Source: BPIH01 sp042408925 (lineage in GTDB: Bacteria; Chloroflexota; Limnocylindria; Limnocylindrales; CSP1-4). Taken from it: a stretch of DNA of 24,308 nucleotides. Of the stretch, positions 16,079-24,297 are shown piece by piece; the stretch's first letter is position 1, and each line of letters starts with the position of its first letter. Under the pieces are notes generated by a model. It was given only the letters and a program-made list of their open reading frames with translations. It did not search any database and was not told where the DNA came from. Both the position numbers and the translations under genes were made by a program. The DNA is taken from assembly GCA_042408925.1 (NCBI GenBank), contig JBHOQO010000026.1, positions 1-24,308 on the forward strand, in the 5' to 3' direction.

Positions 16079-18400
16079 ATGGGGAAGGCTCGCCAGACCG
16101 CCGAACGAAGCCGGACGACCAGCGCCGGGACCGTCCCGCCGCCCGCCGCCGCGACGACGATCGTCGAACCGGTCGCCCGCGAGGTGGCCGGCGGCCCGGC
16201 ACGCGTCGACCGCGCTGCCCCGACCGCCGCTGCCGTCGCGGAGCCCGCGCCGGGCGTCGACCTCGAGGCCCTCGAGGGCGAGCTCCTCGAGACGCTCCGG
16301 CGCCACGACCCCGAGGCCGACCTCGAGCCGGTCCGCCGCGCCTTCGCCTACGCCGTCGAGTGCCACGCCGGTCAGCGCCGGATGTCCGGTGAGCCGTACG
16401 TCACCCACCCGATCGCCTCGGCGCGGATCCTCGCCGAGCTCGGGATCGACCCGACGGCGATCTGCGCCGCCCTCCTCCACGACGTCCCCGAGGACACCGA
16501 GGCGAGCCTCGCCGACATCGAGGAGCGCTTCGGGCCCGACGTCGCCCGCCTCGTCGACGGGGTCACGAAGCTCGGCAAGTTCAGCACGCTCTCCCACGAG
16601 CAGCAGCAGGCCGAGAACATCCGGAAGATGTTCCTGGCGATGGCCGAGGACATCCGGGTCGTCCTCATCAAGCTCGCCGACCGGCTCCACAACATGCGGA
16701 CCCTCGGCGCCCTGCCGCCGGAGAAGCAGCAGCGGATCGCCCGCCAGACGATGGAGATCTACGCTCCCCTCGCCGAGCGGCTCGGGATCTGGCAGATCAA
16801 GTGGGAGCTCGAGGACCTCGCCTTCAAGACCCTGGAACCCGAGCGCTACCGTGAGCTCGCCCGGCTCCTCGACACCCGCCGGAAGGGCCGAGAGCGGTAC
16901 ATCGAGCGGGCCATCGCCGTGCTGCGGCCGAAGCTCGAAGAAGCCGGGATCAAGGCCGATCTCCAGGGCCGGCCCAAGCACCTCTACAGCATCTGGAAGA
17001 AGATGCTCCGCAAGGGTGCCGAGTTCGGCGAGATCTACGACGTCTACGCGATCCGGATCCTCGTCGACGAGGTCCGCGACTGCTACGCCGCCCTCGGCGT
17101 CGTCCACGCCCTCTGGCGGCCGATCCCCGGCCAGTTCGACGACTACATCGCGGTCCCGAAGAACAACCTCTACCAGAGCCTCCACACCGCTGTCATCGCC
17201 CTCGACGGCAAGCCCCTCGAGATCCAGATCCGGACCCACCAGATGCACCAGGTGGCCGAAGTCGGGATCGCAGCGCACTGGCGCTACAAGGAGGCGACGA
17301 AGTCGGATCGCGAGTACGACGCCAAGCTGGCCTGGCTCCGGCAGCTCATGGACTGGCAGCGGGAGGTCTCCGACGCCCGGGAGTTCGTCGAGGGGATCAA
17401 GCTCGACATCTTCCAGGACCAGGTCTTCGTCTTCACCCCGAAGGGCGACATCAAGGACCTCCCGGCCGGGGCGACGCCCCTCGACTTCGCCTACCGGATC
17501 CACACCGACGTCGGCCACCGGACGATCGGGGCGAAGGTGAACAACCGGCTCGTGCCCCTCGATTACCGGCTCAAGAACGGCGACATCGTCGAGATCGTGA
17601 CGACGAAGGGCGAACACGGCCCGTCCCGGGACTGGCTGAACATCGTCCGGACCTCCCACGCCCGGGAGAAGATCCGGCAGTGGTTCAAGCGGAAGGACCG
17701 CGACGAGAACATCGCCCACGGCCGCGAGGCCCTCGAACGGGAGTTGCGGCGCCTCGCCCGGACGTCCCTCGCCGCCGTCGGGCAGGAGCGGATCGCCGAG
17801 GTGGCGAAGGGCTACAACTTCGACGCCCTCGACGACTTCTACGCCGCCGTCGGCTACGGGGCGATCAGCGCCCAGCAGGTCGTGACCCGCCTCGGCGTCC
17901 TCGACGACGCCCAGTTCTCGGTTCCCGCCGTCGCCCCGCCGGCGCCGCCGAGCCGGGCCGGCGGAGTCCGGGTCAAGGGGGTCGGCGACCTCCTCGTCCG
18001 CTTCGCCCGCTGCTGCCACCCGATCCCGGGCGACCCGATCATCGGCTTCATCACCCGCGGCAAGGGCGTGACGGTCCACCTCCGGACCTGCCCGACGATC
18101 GTGAACGAGCGGGAGGTGAGCCGGCTCATCGAGGTCGAGTGGGAATCGGCGCCCGCCCAGACCTACCCGATCGCGATCCGGGTCGAGGCGTACGATCGAC
18201 CGGGGCTCCTCCACGACATCACCCAGGTCGTCGCCGAGGCGAAGGTGAACATCATCGCCGCGGCGGTGAACGTGACCCCGGAGCACACGGCGGTCGTGAC
18301 GGCGACGCTCCAGGTCGCCTCGGTCGCCCAGCTCGCCCGGGTCATGAGCCGGATCGAGCACATCCGCGACGTCCTCTCGGTCCAGCGGGCCCTCGACTGA
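16079..18400 (+). CDS. rel: Bifunctional (p)ppGpp synthetase/hydrolase, RelA/SpoT family
   Basis: 773 aa. Makes and degrades the stringent-response alarmone. A ~60-residue low-complexity lead precedes the HD hydrolase domain, with H110, H134-D135 and E138-D139 (LLHDVPEDTE) and the LADRLHNMRT motif intact. The synthetase domain has YDVYAIRILVD, a Q352-F-D-D355 charge motif before YIAVPK, YQSLHT and EIQIRT. A TGS domain (VFVFTPKGDIKDLPAGATPLDFAY), a Cys-rich region (ARCCHPIPGD, HLRTCP) and a C-terminal ACT domain (VEAYDRPGLLHDIT) complete the long Rel form. Both activities look possible, though the synthetase motif is of the acidic type found in RelA. ATG 16079 is fixed by the promoter 7 nt upstream. 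It is transcribed alone. Confidence 0.95.
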   Translation: MGKARQTAERSRTTSAGTVPPPAAATTIVEPVAREVAGGPARVDRAAPTAAAVAEPAPGVDLEALEGELLETLRRHDPEADLEPVRRAFAYAVECHAGQRRMSGEPYVTHPIASARILAELGIDPTAICAALLHDVPEDTEASLADIEERFGPDVARLVDGVTKLGKFSTLSHEQQQAENIRKMFLAMAEDIRVVLIKLADRLHNMRTLGALPPEKQQRIARQTMEIYAPLAERLGIWQIKWELEDLAFKTLEPERYRELARLLDTRRKGRERYIERAIAVLRPKLEEAGIKADLQGRPKHLYSIWKKMLRKGAEFGEIYDVYAIRILVDEVRDCYAALGVVHALWRPIPGQFDDYIAVPKNNLYQSLHTAVIALDGKPLEIQIRTHQMHQVAEVGIAAHWRYKEATKSDREYDAKLAWLRQLMDWQREVSDAREFVEGIKLDIFQDQVFVFTPKGDIKDLPAGATPLDFAYRIHTDVGHRTIGAKVNNRLVPLDYRLKNGDIVEIVTTKGEHGPSRDWLNIVRTSHAREKIRQWFKRKDRDENIAHGREALERELRRLARTSLAAVGQERIAEVAKGYNFDALDDFYAAVGYGAISAQQVVTRLGVLDDAQFSVPAVAPPAPPSRAGGVRVKGVGDLLVRFARCCHPIPGDPIIGFITRGKGVTVHLRTCPTIVNEREVSRLIEVEWESAPAQTYPIAIRVEAYDRPGLLHDITQVVAEAKVNIIAAAVNVTPEHTAVVTATLQVASVAQLARVMSRIEHIRDVLSVQRALD

Positions 18401-18416
18401 ACGAGCGGGACCGCCT

Positions 18417-18429
18417 GCCGGCCGCCGGC
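18417..18429 (+). terminator. Hairpin after rel
   Basis: GCCGG and CCGGC form a 5-bp stem with a CCG loop, 16 nt after the stop. No T-tract is seen, so support is weak. Confidence 0.3.
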
Positions 18430-18478
18430 CTACGCGGGATCGGGCTCGGTCGCCCGGGCCCGGGAACCACGGCGGGCT

Positions 18479-19189
18479 GTGCGGCGTCGGATCCCCATGA
18501 GCCAGGCGCATGGCCCCCGTTGCGCGGGTCGGGGGTGGCCAGGTGCCCGCGCGCTGCGTCCCCACGGGCGCCTTCCGACCGGGTTCCTTCCCGGTCTTGC
18601 CGGCCTCGTCCTCCTCGTCGCTGGCTGTGCGTCGGGCGCCTCGAGCCCGACCGACAGGACGGTGGCGACCGGCGGCGTCATCCTCCCGACGACGCGCGAC
18701 GTCTACCGCTTCGACTCGTTTGCCGAGATGGTCGCGACGGCCGACGCCGTGATCGTCGCGACGGTCAGCGACGCGCGGCCAGGGCCAACCTGGCCACCCG
18801 AGGCCGGGCCCTATCGGCAGTGGTTCGTCGGGATCCAGATCGAGGAGCTCCTGTATGGTTCGGCCCCTTCGTCGGGAGTCGCTCTCGTCACGGACGACCT
18901 CTTGGACCAACGCCTCGAGCGGTACGGGCGCGACTGGTGGCGGGTGGGGACACGATCGGTTCTCTTCCTCAAGAGGCGATCTGAAGACCTCTACCAGCTC
19001 CTGAATAGCCACTCGGTGTACATCGTCGCGGGCACGGATCTTCGGCCTGTCTATGACGGTGGCCTGGCGGAAACGATCGGCGGGTGGTCGATCGACGAGC
19101 TGCGGGCCAAGACGGCCGAGGTCGCCGCCCTGATCGCGGCCGGGATGGTCACGCCGCAGCCGATGCACCTCCCTGGGCAAGCGCCCTGA
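18479..19189 (+). CDS. Putative lipoprotein of unknown function
   Basis: Up to 236 aa from GTG 18479; ATG 18497 is an equally plausible start and gives a shorter n-region. A hydrophobic stretch GLAGLVLLVAGC ends in a lipobox-like LVAGC (Cys50 or Cys44), so export and lipidation are likely. The mature part has RFDSFAEMVATADAVIVATVSD, a pattern common in secreted actinobacterial and Chloroflexota proteins of unknown function, then VGIQIEELLYG, VGTRSVLFLKR and a C-terminal helix. Codon use is looser than in neighbours (for example AGG, TCT, AAT), suggesting a fast-evolving or acquired gene. Neither start has a strong ribosome site. No function is assigned. Confidence 0.7.
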   Translation: MRRRIPMSQAHGPRCAGRGWPGARALRPHGRLPTGFLPGLAGLVLLVAGCASGASSPTDRTVATGGVILPTTRDVYRFDSFAEMVATADAVIVATVSDARPGPTWPPEAGPYRQWFVGIQIEELLYGSAPSSGVALVTDDLLDQRLERYGRDWWRVGTRSVLFLKRRSEDLYQLLNSHSVYIVAGTDLRPVYDGGLAETIGGWSIDELRAKTAEVAALIAAGMVTPQPMHLPGQAP

Positions 19190-19308
19190 CCCACGGCGGG
19201 GATCGTCACGAACAGGCGTCTATCCACCGGCGCGGTCGCGGGCGGCGGTCGGCCGCGCTGAGGCGCGCTGGGCGTGGGCGGGCCCGGCGGGCGAGCCCGT
19301 CGCGGCCC

Positions 19309-19314
19309 TACACT
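19309..19314 (+). promoter_or_regulatory. Putative leaderless -10 box of hisS
   Basis: TACACT ends 8 nt before ATG 19323. No Shine-Dalgarno sequence is present. It supports ATG 19323 over an upstream in-frame TTG at 19314 that overlaps the box. Confidence 0.5.
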
Positions 19315-19322
19315 TGGCGCCG

Positions 19323-20639
19323 ATGCCCAGCTTCCGTGCCCCGCGGGGAACCCGCGACCTCCTGCCGCCCGAGCGCCGCCGCTTCCTGGCCCTCGAGCGG
19401 CTCGCTGCCGACCTCGCCGCCCGCTACGGCTACGAACCGATCGAGACCCCGCTCTTCGAGCAGACCGCCGTTTTCGAGCGGGGTGTCGGGGCGACGAGCG
19501 ACGTCGTCGAGAAGGAGCTCTTCCGAATCGCCCCGCGGACCGAGGAGACCGAATCGTGGGCGCTCCGGCCCGAGGCGACGGCCGGGATCGTCCGGGCCTA
19601 CGTCCAGCACGGCCTCCAGACCTGGCCCCAGCCGGTGAAGCTCACCCTCGCCGGGCCGATGTTCCGCTACGACCGGCCCCAGGCGGGGCGGTACCGCCAG
19701 TTCTGGCAATGGGACGTCGAGGCGATCGGCGATCCGGGGCCGGCCATCGACGCCGAGATCGTCGAGCTCGGCCTGCGCTTCTTCCGGGAGGCCGGCCTGG
19801 CCGAGGTGGAGGTCCTCCTCAACTCCATCGGCGACCCCCTCTGCCGACCGGCCTACGTCGAGCGCCTCCGGGCCTACTTCGCCCCCCACGCCGCCGAGCT
19901 CCCCGAGCTGGAGCGGCGGCGCCTCGAGACGAACCCGCTCCGGCTCCTCGATTCGAAGGAGCCGGTCATGGCGCCCTTGGTCGCCGCGGCCCCGAAGGTC
20001 GCCGATCACCTCTGCGAGGCCTGCGCCGCCCACTTCGCGGCCGTCCGGGCCCACCTCGACGCCCTCGGGGTCCCGTACCGGATCGCCCCGACCCTCGTCC
20101 GGGGTCTCGACTACTACACCCGGACCGCCTTCGAGTACTACCTCCCGGGCCGCGAGGGTCAACAGCAGGCGCTCGGCGGCGGCGGCCGCTACGACGGCCT
20201 CGTCGAGCTCCTCGGCGGCCGGCCGACGCCGGGGATCGGCTTCGCCATCGGCCTCGACCGGACGGTCCTCGCCCTCGACGAGCTCGGCCGCGGCGAGGAA
20301 CCCGCGCGCGGGCCGCTCGCCGTCGTCGCCGGAGCCGACCCCGACGATACGGTCCGTCGGCTCGCCCTGGCGAGCGAACTGCGCGCGGCCGGGCTCGCGG
20401 CGACCGCCGACCTCGGCCGCCGTCGGCTCGCCCGCCAGCTGGAGGCCGCGGCCCGGGCCGGCGCCCACTTCGCGATCATCCTCGGCACCGAGGAGGCCGG
20501 CCGCGATGGGGTCGTCCTCCGTGACCTCGAGGCCGCGACGCAGCGGACGGTGCCTCGGGGCGAGCTCGTCGCCGAGCTCCGGCGGGCCGCCCGGACCCAC
20601 CGTCACGGATCGACCGCCGGGCCGGAGCCGGTCGGCTGA
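19323..20639 (+). CDS. hisS: Histidyl-tRNA synthetase
   Basis: 438 aa, normal for the class IIa enzyme. N-terminal FRAPRGTRDLLPPE is the family opening. Motif 2 is GPMFRYDRPQAGRYRQFWQWDVE. The HisA signature RGLDYYTRTAFEYY and motif 3 GGGGRYDGLVELL...GIGFAIGLDR follow. The C-terminal ~100 residues form the anticodon-binding domain (AVVAGADPDDTVRRLALASEL). The ATG at 19323 gives the normal N-terminus. An O-methyltransferase follows after 11 bp, and aspS lies just beyond, a pairing of hisS and aspS common in bacteria. Confidence 0.97.
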   Translation: MPSFRAPRGTRDLLPPERRRFLALERLAADLAARYGYEPIETPLFEQTAVFERGVGATSDVVEKELFRIAPRTEETESWALRPEATAGIVRAYVQHGLQTWPQPVKLTLAGPMFRYDRPQAGRYRQFWQWDVEAIGDPGPAIDAEIVELGLRFFREAGLAEVEVLLNSIGDPLCRPAYVERLRAYFAPHAAELPELERRRLETNPLRLLDSKEPVMAPLVAAAPKVADHLCEACAAHFAAVRAHLDALGVPYRIAPTLVRGLDYYTRTAFEYYLPGREGQQQALGGGGRYDGLVELLGGRPTPGIGFAIGLDRTVLALDELGRGEEPARGPLAVVAGADPDDTVRRLALASELRAAGLAATADLGRRRLARQLEAAARAGAHFAIILGTEEAGRDGVVLRDLEAATQRTVPRGELVAELRRAARTHRHGSTAGPEPVG

Positions 20640-20650
20640 GGACCACCCGG

Positions 20651-21316
20651 ATGAGGCGCGAGGTCGCCGATCTCCCGGAGCCGCTCGGCTCGTACGTTCG
20701 CCGGATCGGGGTCCGGGACGAGCCGCTCCTCGAGCGGCTCCGGGCCGAGACGGCGACCCTGCCCGAGGCCCAGATGCAGATCTCGCCGGAGCAGGGTGCC
20801 CTCCTGGCCTTCCTCGTCGAGCTCATCGGGGCCCGGCGGGCTCTGGAGATCGGGACCTTCACCGGCTACAGCGCCATCGTCGTCGCCCGGGCCCTCGGTC
20901 CGGAGGGACGCCTCGTCTGCTGCGATCGATCGGCGACCTGGACGGCGATCGCCGGGCGGTACTGGGCCGAGGCCGGGCTCGCCGATCGAATCGAGCTCCG
21001 CCTCGGGCCGGCCCTCGAGAGCCTCGACGCCCTCCTCGCGGCGGGCGAGGCGGACGGCTTCGACGTTGCCTTCATCGACGCCGCGAGGGACGAGTATCCG
21101 GCCTACTTCGAGCGGGTGATCCGGCTCGTCCGCCCGGGCGGCCTCGTCGCCATCGACAACGTCTTCCTCGGCGGCGCCGTCGCCGACCCGGCCGCCGACA
21201 CTCCGGCGGTCCGGGCGGTCCGGGCCCTGAACGAGCGCCTCGCCGCCGACCCCGATCTCGCCGTCGCCGTCGTCCCGATCCGGGACGGCATGACCCTCGT
21301 CCGCCGGCGCGCCTGA
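20651..21316 (+). CDS. Class I SAM-dependent O-methyltransferase (CCoAOMT/COMT-like)
   Basis: 221 aa, usual for the family. The SAM-binding motif is E66-IGTFTGYS-A, followed by VCCDRS for the acidic residue and FIDAARDEY where the family usually has FIDADKxxY. Likely metal ligands are D143, D170 and N171 (VAIDNV). The position that normally holds the catalytic Lys has R146. QMQISPEQGALL is the typical N-terminal helix. GAGGA (20638-20642) gives a good ribosome site 8 nt before ATG 20651, and the gene is 11 bp from hisS, so the two are probably co-transcribed. Catechol, caffeoyl-CoA or small-molecule substrates are all possible; none can be chosen. Confidence 0.87.
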   Translation: MRREVADLPEPLGSYVRRIGVRDEPLLERLRAETATLPEAQMQISPEQGALLAFLVELIGARRALEIGTFTGYSAIVVARALGPEGRLVCCDRSATWTAIAGRYWAEAGLADRIELRLGPALESLDALLAAGEADGFDVAFIDAARDEYPAYFERVIRLVRPGGLVAIDNVFLGGAVADPAADTPAVRAVRALNERLAADPDLAVAVVPIRDGMTLVRRRA

Positions 21317-21324
21317 CGGGTGGT

Positions 21325-21338
21325 CCGCCCGAGGGCGG
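21325..21338 (+). terminator. Hairpin between O-methyltransferase and aspS
   Basis: CCGCCC and GGGCGG form a perfect 6-bp stem with a GA loop, 8 nt after the O-methyltransferase stop. Without a T-tract it may be a weak terminator separating the two units. Confidence 0.35.
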
Positions 21339-21348
21339 GGCGGGCGGC

Positions 21349-21354
21349 TACCAT
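21349..21354 (+). promoter_or_regulatory. Putative leaderless -10 box of aspS
   Basis: TACCAT ends 7 nt before ATG 21362. An in-frame ATG at 21353 overlaps the box and is therefore unlikely to be the start. No Shine-Dalgarno sequence is present. Confidence 0.5.
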
Positions 21355-21361
21355 GGCCGCC

Positions 21362-23263
21362 ATGACGAGCCCGACTTCCCCCAGCGCGGCGTCCCTCGCT
21401 ACCCCGTATCGGACCCACACCTGCGGCGAGCTCCGCGGGGTCGACGCCGGCCGGCCGGCCCGCCTCGCCGGCTGGGTCCATCGGCGGCGCGACCACGGCC
21501 AGCTCATCTTCCTCGATCTCCGGGACCGTTACGGGATCACCCAGGTCGTCGTCGACCGGACGGCAGCCCCCGAGGCCCACGCCGTCGCGGAGCGGGTCCG
21601 GGTCGAGTACGTCGTCGTCGCCGACGGCGAGGTCGCCCGACGGCTCCCCGGGACCGAGAACCCGCGGCTGGCGACCGGCGAGATCGAGCTGCGAGCGACG
21701 GGCCTGACGATCCTCTCCGAATCGAAGACGCCGCCCTTCTACATCAACGAGCCCGAGGCGCCGATCGAGGAGAGCCTTCGCCTCAAGTACCGCTACCTCG
21801 ACCTTCGGCGGGAGCCGATGCGGGACCGGCTCTTGCTCCGGAGCCGCCTCGTCGCGGCGATCCGCGACGTCCACCACGCCCACGGCTTCGTCGAGATCGA
21901 GACACCGATGCTCATCAAGAGCACGCCGGAGGGGGCCCGCGACTTCATCGTCCCCTCGCGGCTCCAGCCGGGGACCGTCTACGCCCTGCCCCAGAGCCCC
22001 CAGCAGCTCAAGCAGATCCTCATGGTCGCGGGGCTCGACCGCTACTTCCAGATCGCCCGCTGTTTCCGCGACGAGGACCTCCGGGGCGACCGCCAGCCGG
22101 AATTCACCCAGCTCGACCTCGAGATGAGCTTCGTCGACGAGCCGACGGTCATGGCCACGGTCGAGGCGATGGTCGTCGAGGTCACCCGGCGGGTCGTGCC
22201 CGAGCGACCGATCGTCGCCGTCCCCTTCCCGCGCTTCACCTATGAGGAGGCCCTCGAGCGGTACGGAACCGACAAGCCGGACCTGCGCTTCGGGCTCGAG
22301 CTCGTCGATCTCGCCCCGGCGCTCCGCGATCCCGAGGGGCAGCCGGCCTCCGGCTTCCGGGTCTTCGACGAGACCCTCGCCGGGGGCGGGCGGGTCAAGG
22401 GCCTCGTCGTTCCGGGCCGGGCCGAGGCGTCGCGTCGGGAGATCGAGGAGCTCTCCGAGATCGCCCGGGCCGGCGGGGCCGCCGGGCTCGTCCACCTGGC
22501 GGTCGGAACGGACGGCGCCGCCGCCTCGCCGATCGCCAAGCACCTCCGGCCGGGGGTCGGGGAGCGGATCGTCGCCGCGGCCGGGGCGGCCCCGGGCGAC
22601 CTCGTCCTCGTCGTCGCCGCCGAGACGGCCGTCGCCAACGCCGCCCTCGGCCGGCTCCGCATCGAGCTCGGGGCGCGGCTCGGCCTCGTCGACCCCGACG
22701 CCCTCGCCTACGGCTGGGTCCACCGCTTCCCGATGTTCGAATGGGACCCCGAGAACCGGCGCTGGGACGCCGTCCACAACCCGTTCAGCGGGATTCTGCC
22801 CGAGGACGAGCCGCTCCTGACAACCGCCTCGGGCGACCTCTCGATCCGGAGCCCCGAGGATCCGGCCGGCCGGGCCCGCGCCCTCCAGTACGACCTCGTC
22901 CTCAACGGCTGGGAGCTCGGCGGCGGCTCGGTTCGGATCTGGCGGCGCGACCTCCTGGAGCGGAGCTTCGCCCTCCAGGGGCACGATCCGGCGGCCGCCC
23001 GGGCCAAGTTCGGGGCGCTCCTCGAAGCCTTCGAGTACGGGCCGCCGCCCCACGGCGGGATCGCCCTCGGGATCGACCGCTGGGCCGCCCTCCTCGCCCG
23101 CCAGACGAACATCCGGGAGGTCATGGCCTTCCCGAAGACCCAGTCGGGGAGCGACCTCATGCTCGAGGCGCCGTCGCCGCCCGATCCGGCCCAGCTCGCG
23201 GAGCTCGGGCTCCGGTACGTCGGCCCGCCGCGGGGCCGGTCCGACCGCCCGGTCTCTGCTTGA
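21362..23263 (+). CDS. aspS: Aspartyl-tRNA synthetase, bacterial type, probably non-discriminating
   Basis: 633 aa from ATG 21362, set by the -10 box upstream. The N-terminal OB-fold anticodon domain has AGWVHRRRDHGQLIFLDLRD. Motif 1 is in the FVEIETPMLIKSTPEGARDF segment, then PQSPQQLKQ, motif 2 (FRDEDLRGDRQPEFTQLDLE) and motif 3 (GIALGIDRW). The GAD insertion seen in bacterial enzymes is present (about 320-440). H45 in RRRDHG matches the residue found in non-discriminating enzymes that also charge tRNA-Asn, where discriminating enzymes such as E. coli have Leu. That would require an amidotransferase such as GatCAB, not in this window. The stop overlaps the next start by 4 bp. Confidence 0.96.
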   Translation: MTSPTSPSAASLATPYRTHTCGELRGVDAGRPARLAGWVHRRRDHGQLIFLDLRDRYGITQVVVDRTAAPEAHAVAERVRVEYVVVADGEVARRLPGTENPRLATGEIELRATGLTILSESKTPPFYINEPEAPIEESLRLKYRYLDLRREPMRDRLLLRSRLVAAIRDVHHAHGFVEIETPMLIKSTPEGARDFIVPSRLQPGTVYALPQSPQQLKQILMVAGLDRYFQIARCFRDEDLRGDRQPEFTQLDLEMSFVDEPTVMATVEAMVVEVTRRVVPERPIVAVPFPRFTYEEALERYGTDKPDLRFGLELVDLAPALRDPEGQPASGFRVFDETLAGGGRVKGLVVPGRAEASRREIEELSEIARAGGAAGLVHLAVGTDGAAASPIAKHLRPGVGERIVAAAGAAPGDLVLVVAAETAVANAALGRLRIELGARLGLVDPDALAYGWVHRFPMFEWDPENRRWDAVHNPFSGILPEDEPLLTTASGDLSIRSPEDPAGRARALQYDLVLNGWELGGGSVRIWRRDLLERSFALQGHDPAAARAKFGALLEAFEYGPPPHGGIALGIDRWAALLARQTNIREVMAFPKTQSGSDLMLEAPSPPDPAQLAELGLRYVGPPRGRSDRPVSA

Positions 23264-24210
23264 CGGCCCTCGCCCTCCTCGATCGCCTCGCCGCCCGGCC
23301 GCGCCTCGCGGCCCTCCTCGGCGCCGGCTGCATCGCCTTCTCCGGGATCTTCTATCGCTACGCCGCGGTCAGCCCGGAGACCGGAGCGGTCTTCCGGGCG
23401 GTGTACGGGCTCCCGCTCCTCGGCCTCGTCGCCTGGGCCGAGATCCGCCGCTTCGGGCCCCTGGGGCCGCAGGCCCTCGCGGCGGCTCTCCTCGCCGGTG
23501 CCTTCTTCGCCGCCGACCTGGCCCTCTGGCACCACGCCATCGACGCCGTCGGCGTCGGCTTGGCGACGGTCCTCGCGAACCTCCAGGTCGTCATCGTCGG
23601 GGCCGTCGCCTGGCGGCTCGGCGGCGAGCGGCCGAGCCCGGCGGTCCTCGTCAGCCTGCCGATCGTCCTCGGCGGGGTCGTCGCCATCTCCGGGGTCCTC
23701 GAGACCGGCGCCTACGGCCGCGACCCGGTCGGCGGCGCGGTCCTCGCCCTCGGGGCGGCCGCCGCGTATGCCGCGTACCTCCTCGTCATCCGGCGAGTCG
23801 CCCGGATCGCCGGCGGCCCGGCGCTCCCGGTCTTCGCCTCGACCGCCTCGACGGCGGTCGTCGCCCTGGCGATCGGGCTCGCCGTCGGCCGCTTCGATCC
23901 CGTCCCGAGCTGGCCGGCCCACGGCTGGCTCGCCCTCCTCGGGCTGACCGCCCAAGCCGCCGGCTACCTCGCGATCGCCACCTCGCTGCCGCGCCTGCCG
24001 GCCGTCGTGGCCTCGATCATCCTCCTCGCCCAGCCGGTCGGGAGCGTCGTCCTCGGGGTCCTCCTCCTCGGGGAGGCGCCGTCGGCCCTCCAGCTCGCCG
24101 GCGTCGGGCTCGTCCTCGGCGGGATCGCCGTCGCCAGCGGGGCCGTCGGGCGCGCCCTCGAGGCACGGCGGGTTCGGGCCGCCGCCGCGGGACCGAAGCC
24201 GTTAGGCTGA
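23260..24210 (+). CDS. EamA/DMT-family membrane transporter
   Basis: 316 aa. About ten hydrophobic segments in two repeated halves (first about 15-145, second about 155-300), the standard drug/metabolite transporter layout, with EamA-like endings such as LLLGEAPSALQLAGVGLVLGGI. GAFFAADLALWHHAIDAVGVGLATVLANLQ is the usual first-half signature. Substrate is unknown; family members export amino acids, metabolites or drugs. The TTG start at 23260 overlaps the aspS stop (TTGA) and retains the first helix, whereas GTG 23401 would remove it. Translation is probably coupled to aspS. Tandem and G-rich repeats follow the stop. Confidence 0.87.
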   Translation: MTALALLDRLAARPRLAALLGAGCIAFSGIFYRYAAVSPETGAVFRAVYGLPLLGLVAWAEIRRFGPLGPQALAAALLAGAFFAADLALWHHAIDAVGVGLATVLANLQVVIVGAVAWRLGGERPSPAVLVSLPIVLGGVVAISGVLETGAYGRDPVGGAVLALGAAAAYAAYLLVIRRVARIAGGPALPVFASTASTAVVALAIGLAVGRFDPVPSWPAHGWLALLGLTAQAAGYLAIATSLPRLPAVVASIILLAQPVGSVVLGVLLLGEAPSALQLAGVGLVLGGIAVASGAVGRALEARRVRAAAAGPKPLG

Positions 24211-24238
24211 CTGCGGGACGGAAGCCGTTCGGCTGGCC
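24187..24238 (+). repeat. Tandem 26-bp imperfect repeat spanning a stop codon
   Basis: Copies at 24187-24212 and 24213-24238 match at about 22 of 26 positions. The first contains the transporter's last codons and TGA. Each copy has AGCC-N4-GGCT, a small hairpin. Confidence 0.75.
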
Positions 24239-24251
24239 GCGGGGGCCGATC

Positions 24252-24297
24252 GCTCGGCGGGGAGCGGGGCGGGGAGCGGGGCGGACCCCCGCCGAGC
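24252..24297 (+). terminator. Hairpin with G-rich loop after the EamA gene
   Basis: An 11-bp perfect inverted repeat (GCTCGGCGGGG at 24252-24262; CCCCGCCGAGC at 24287-24297) surrounds a 24-nt G-rich loop. Four runs of GGGG at 24259, 24266, 24271 and 24278 also fit a G-quadruplex. Its position suggests transcript ending, but no T-tract is visible before the window ends. Confidence 0.4.

Noticed and set aside
15173..19180. A 1335-codon open frame on the minus strand
   Set aside because: It is the antisense shadow of murE end, LmeA-like, rel and lipoprotein genes. Very GC-rich codons suppress stops on the opposite strand; the translation is Arg/Pro/Asp-rich with no recognisable domain.
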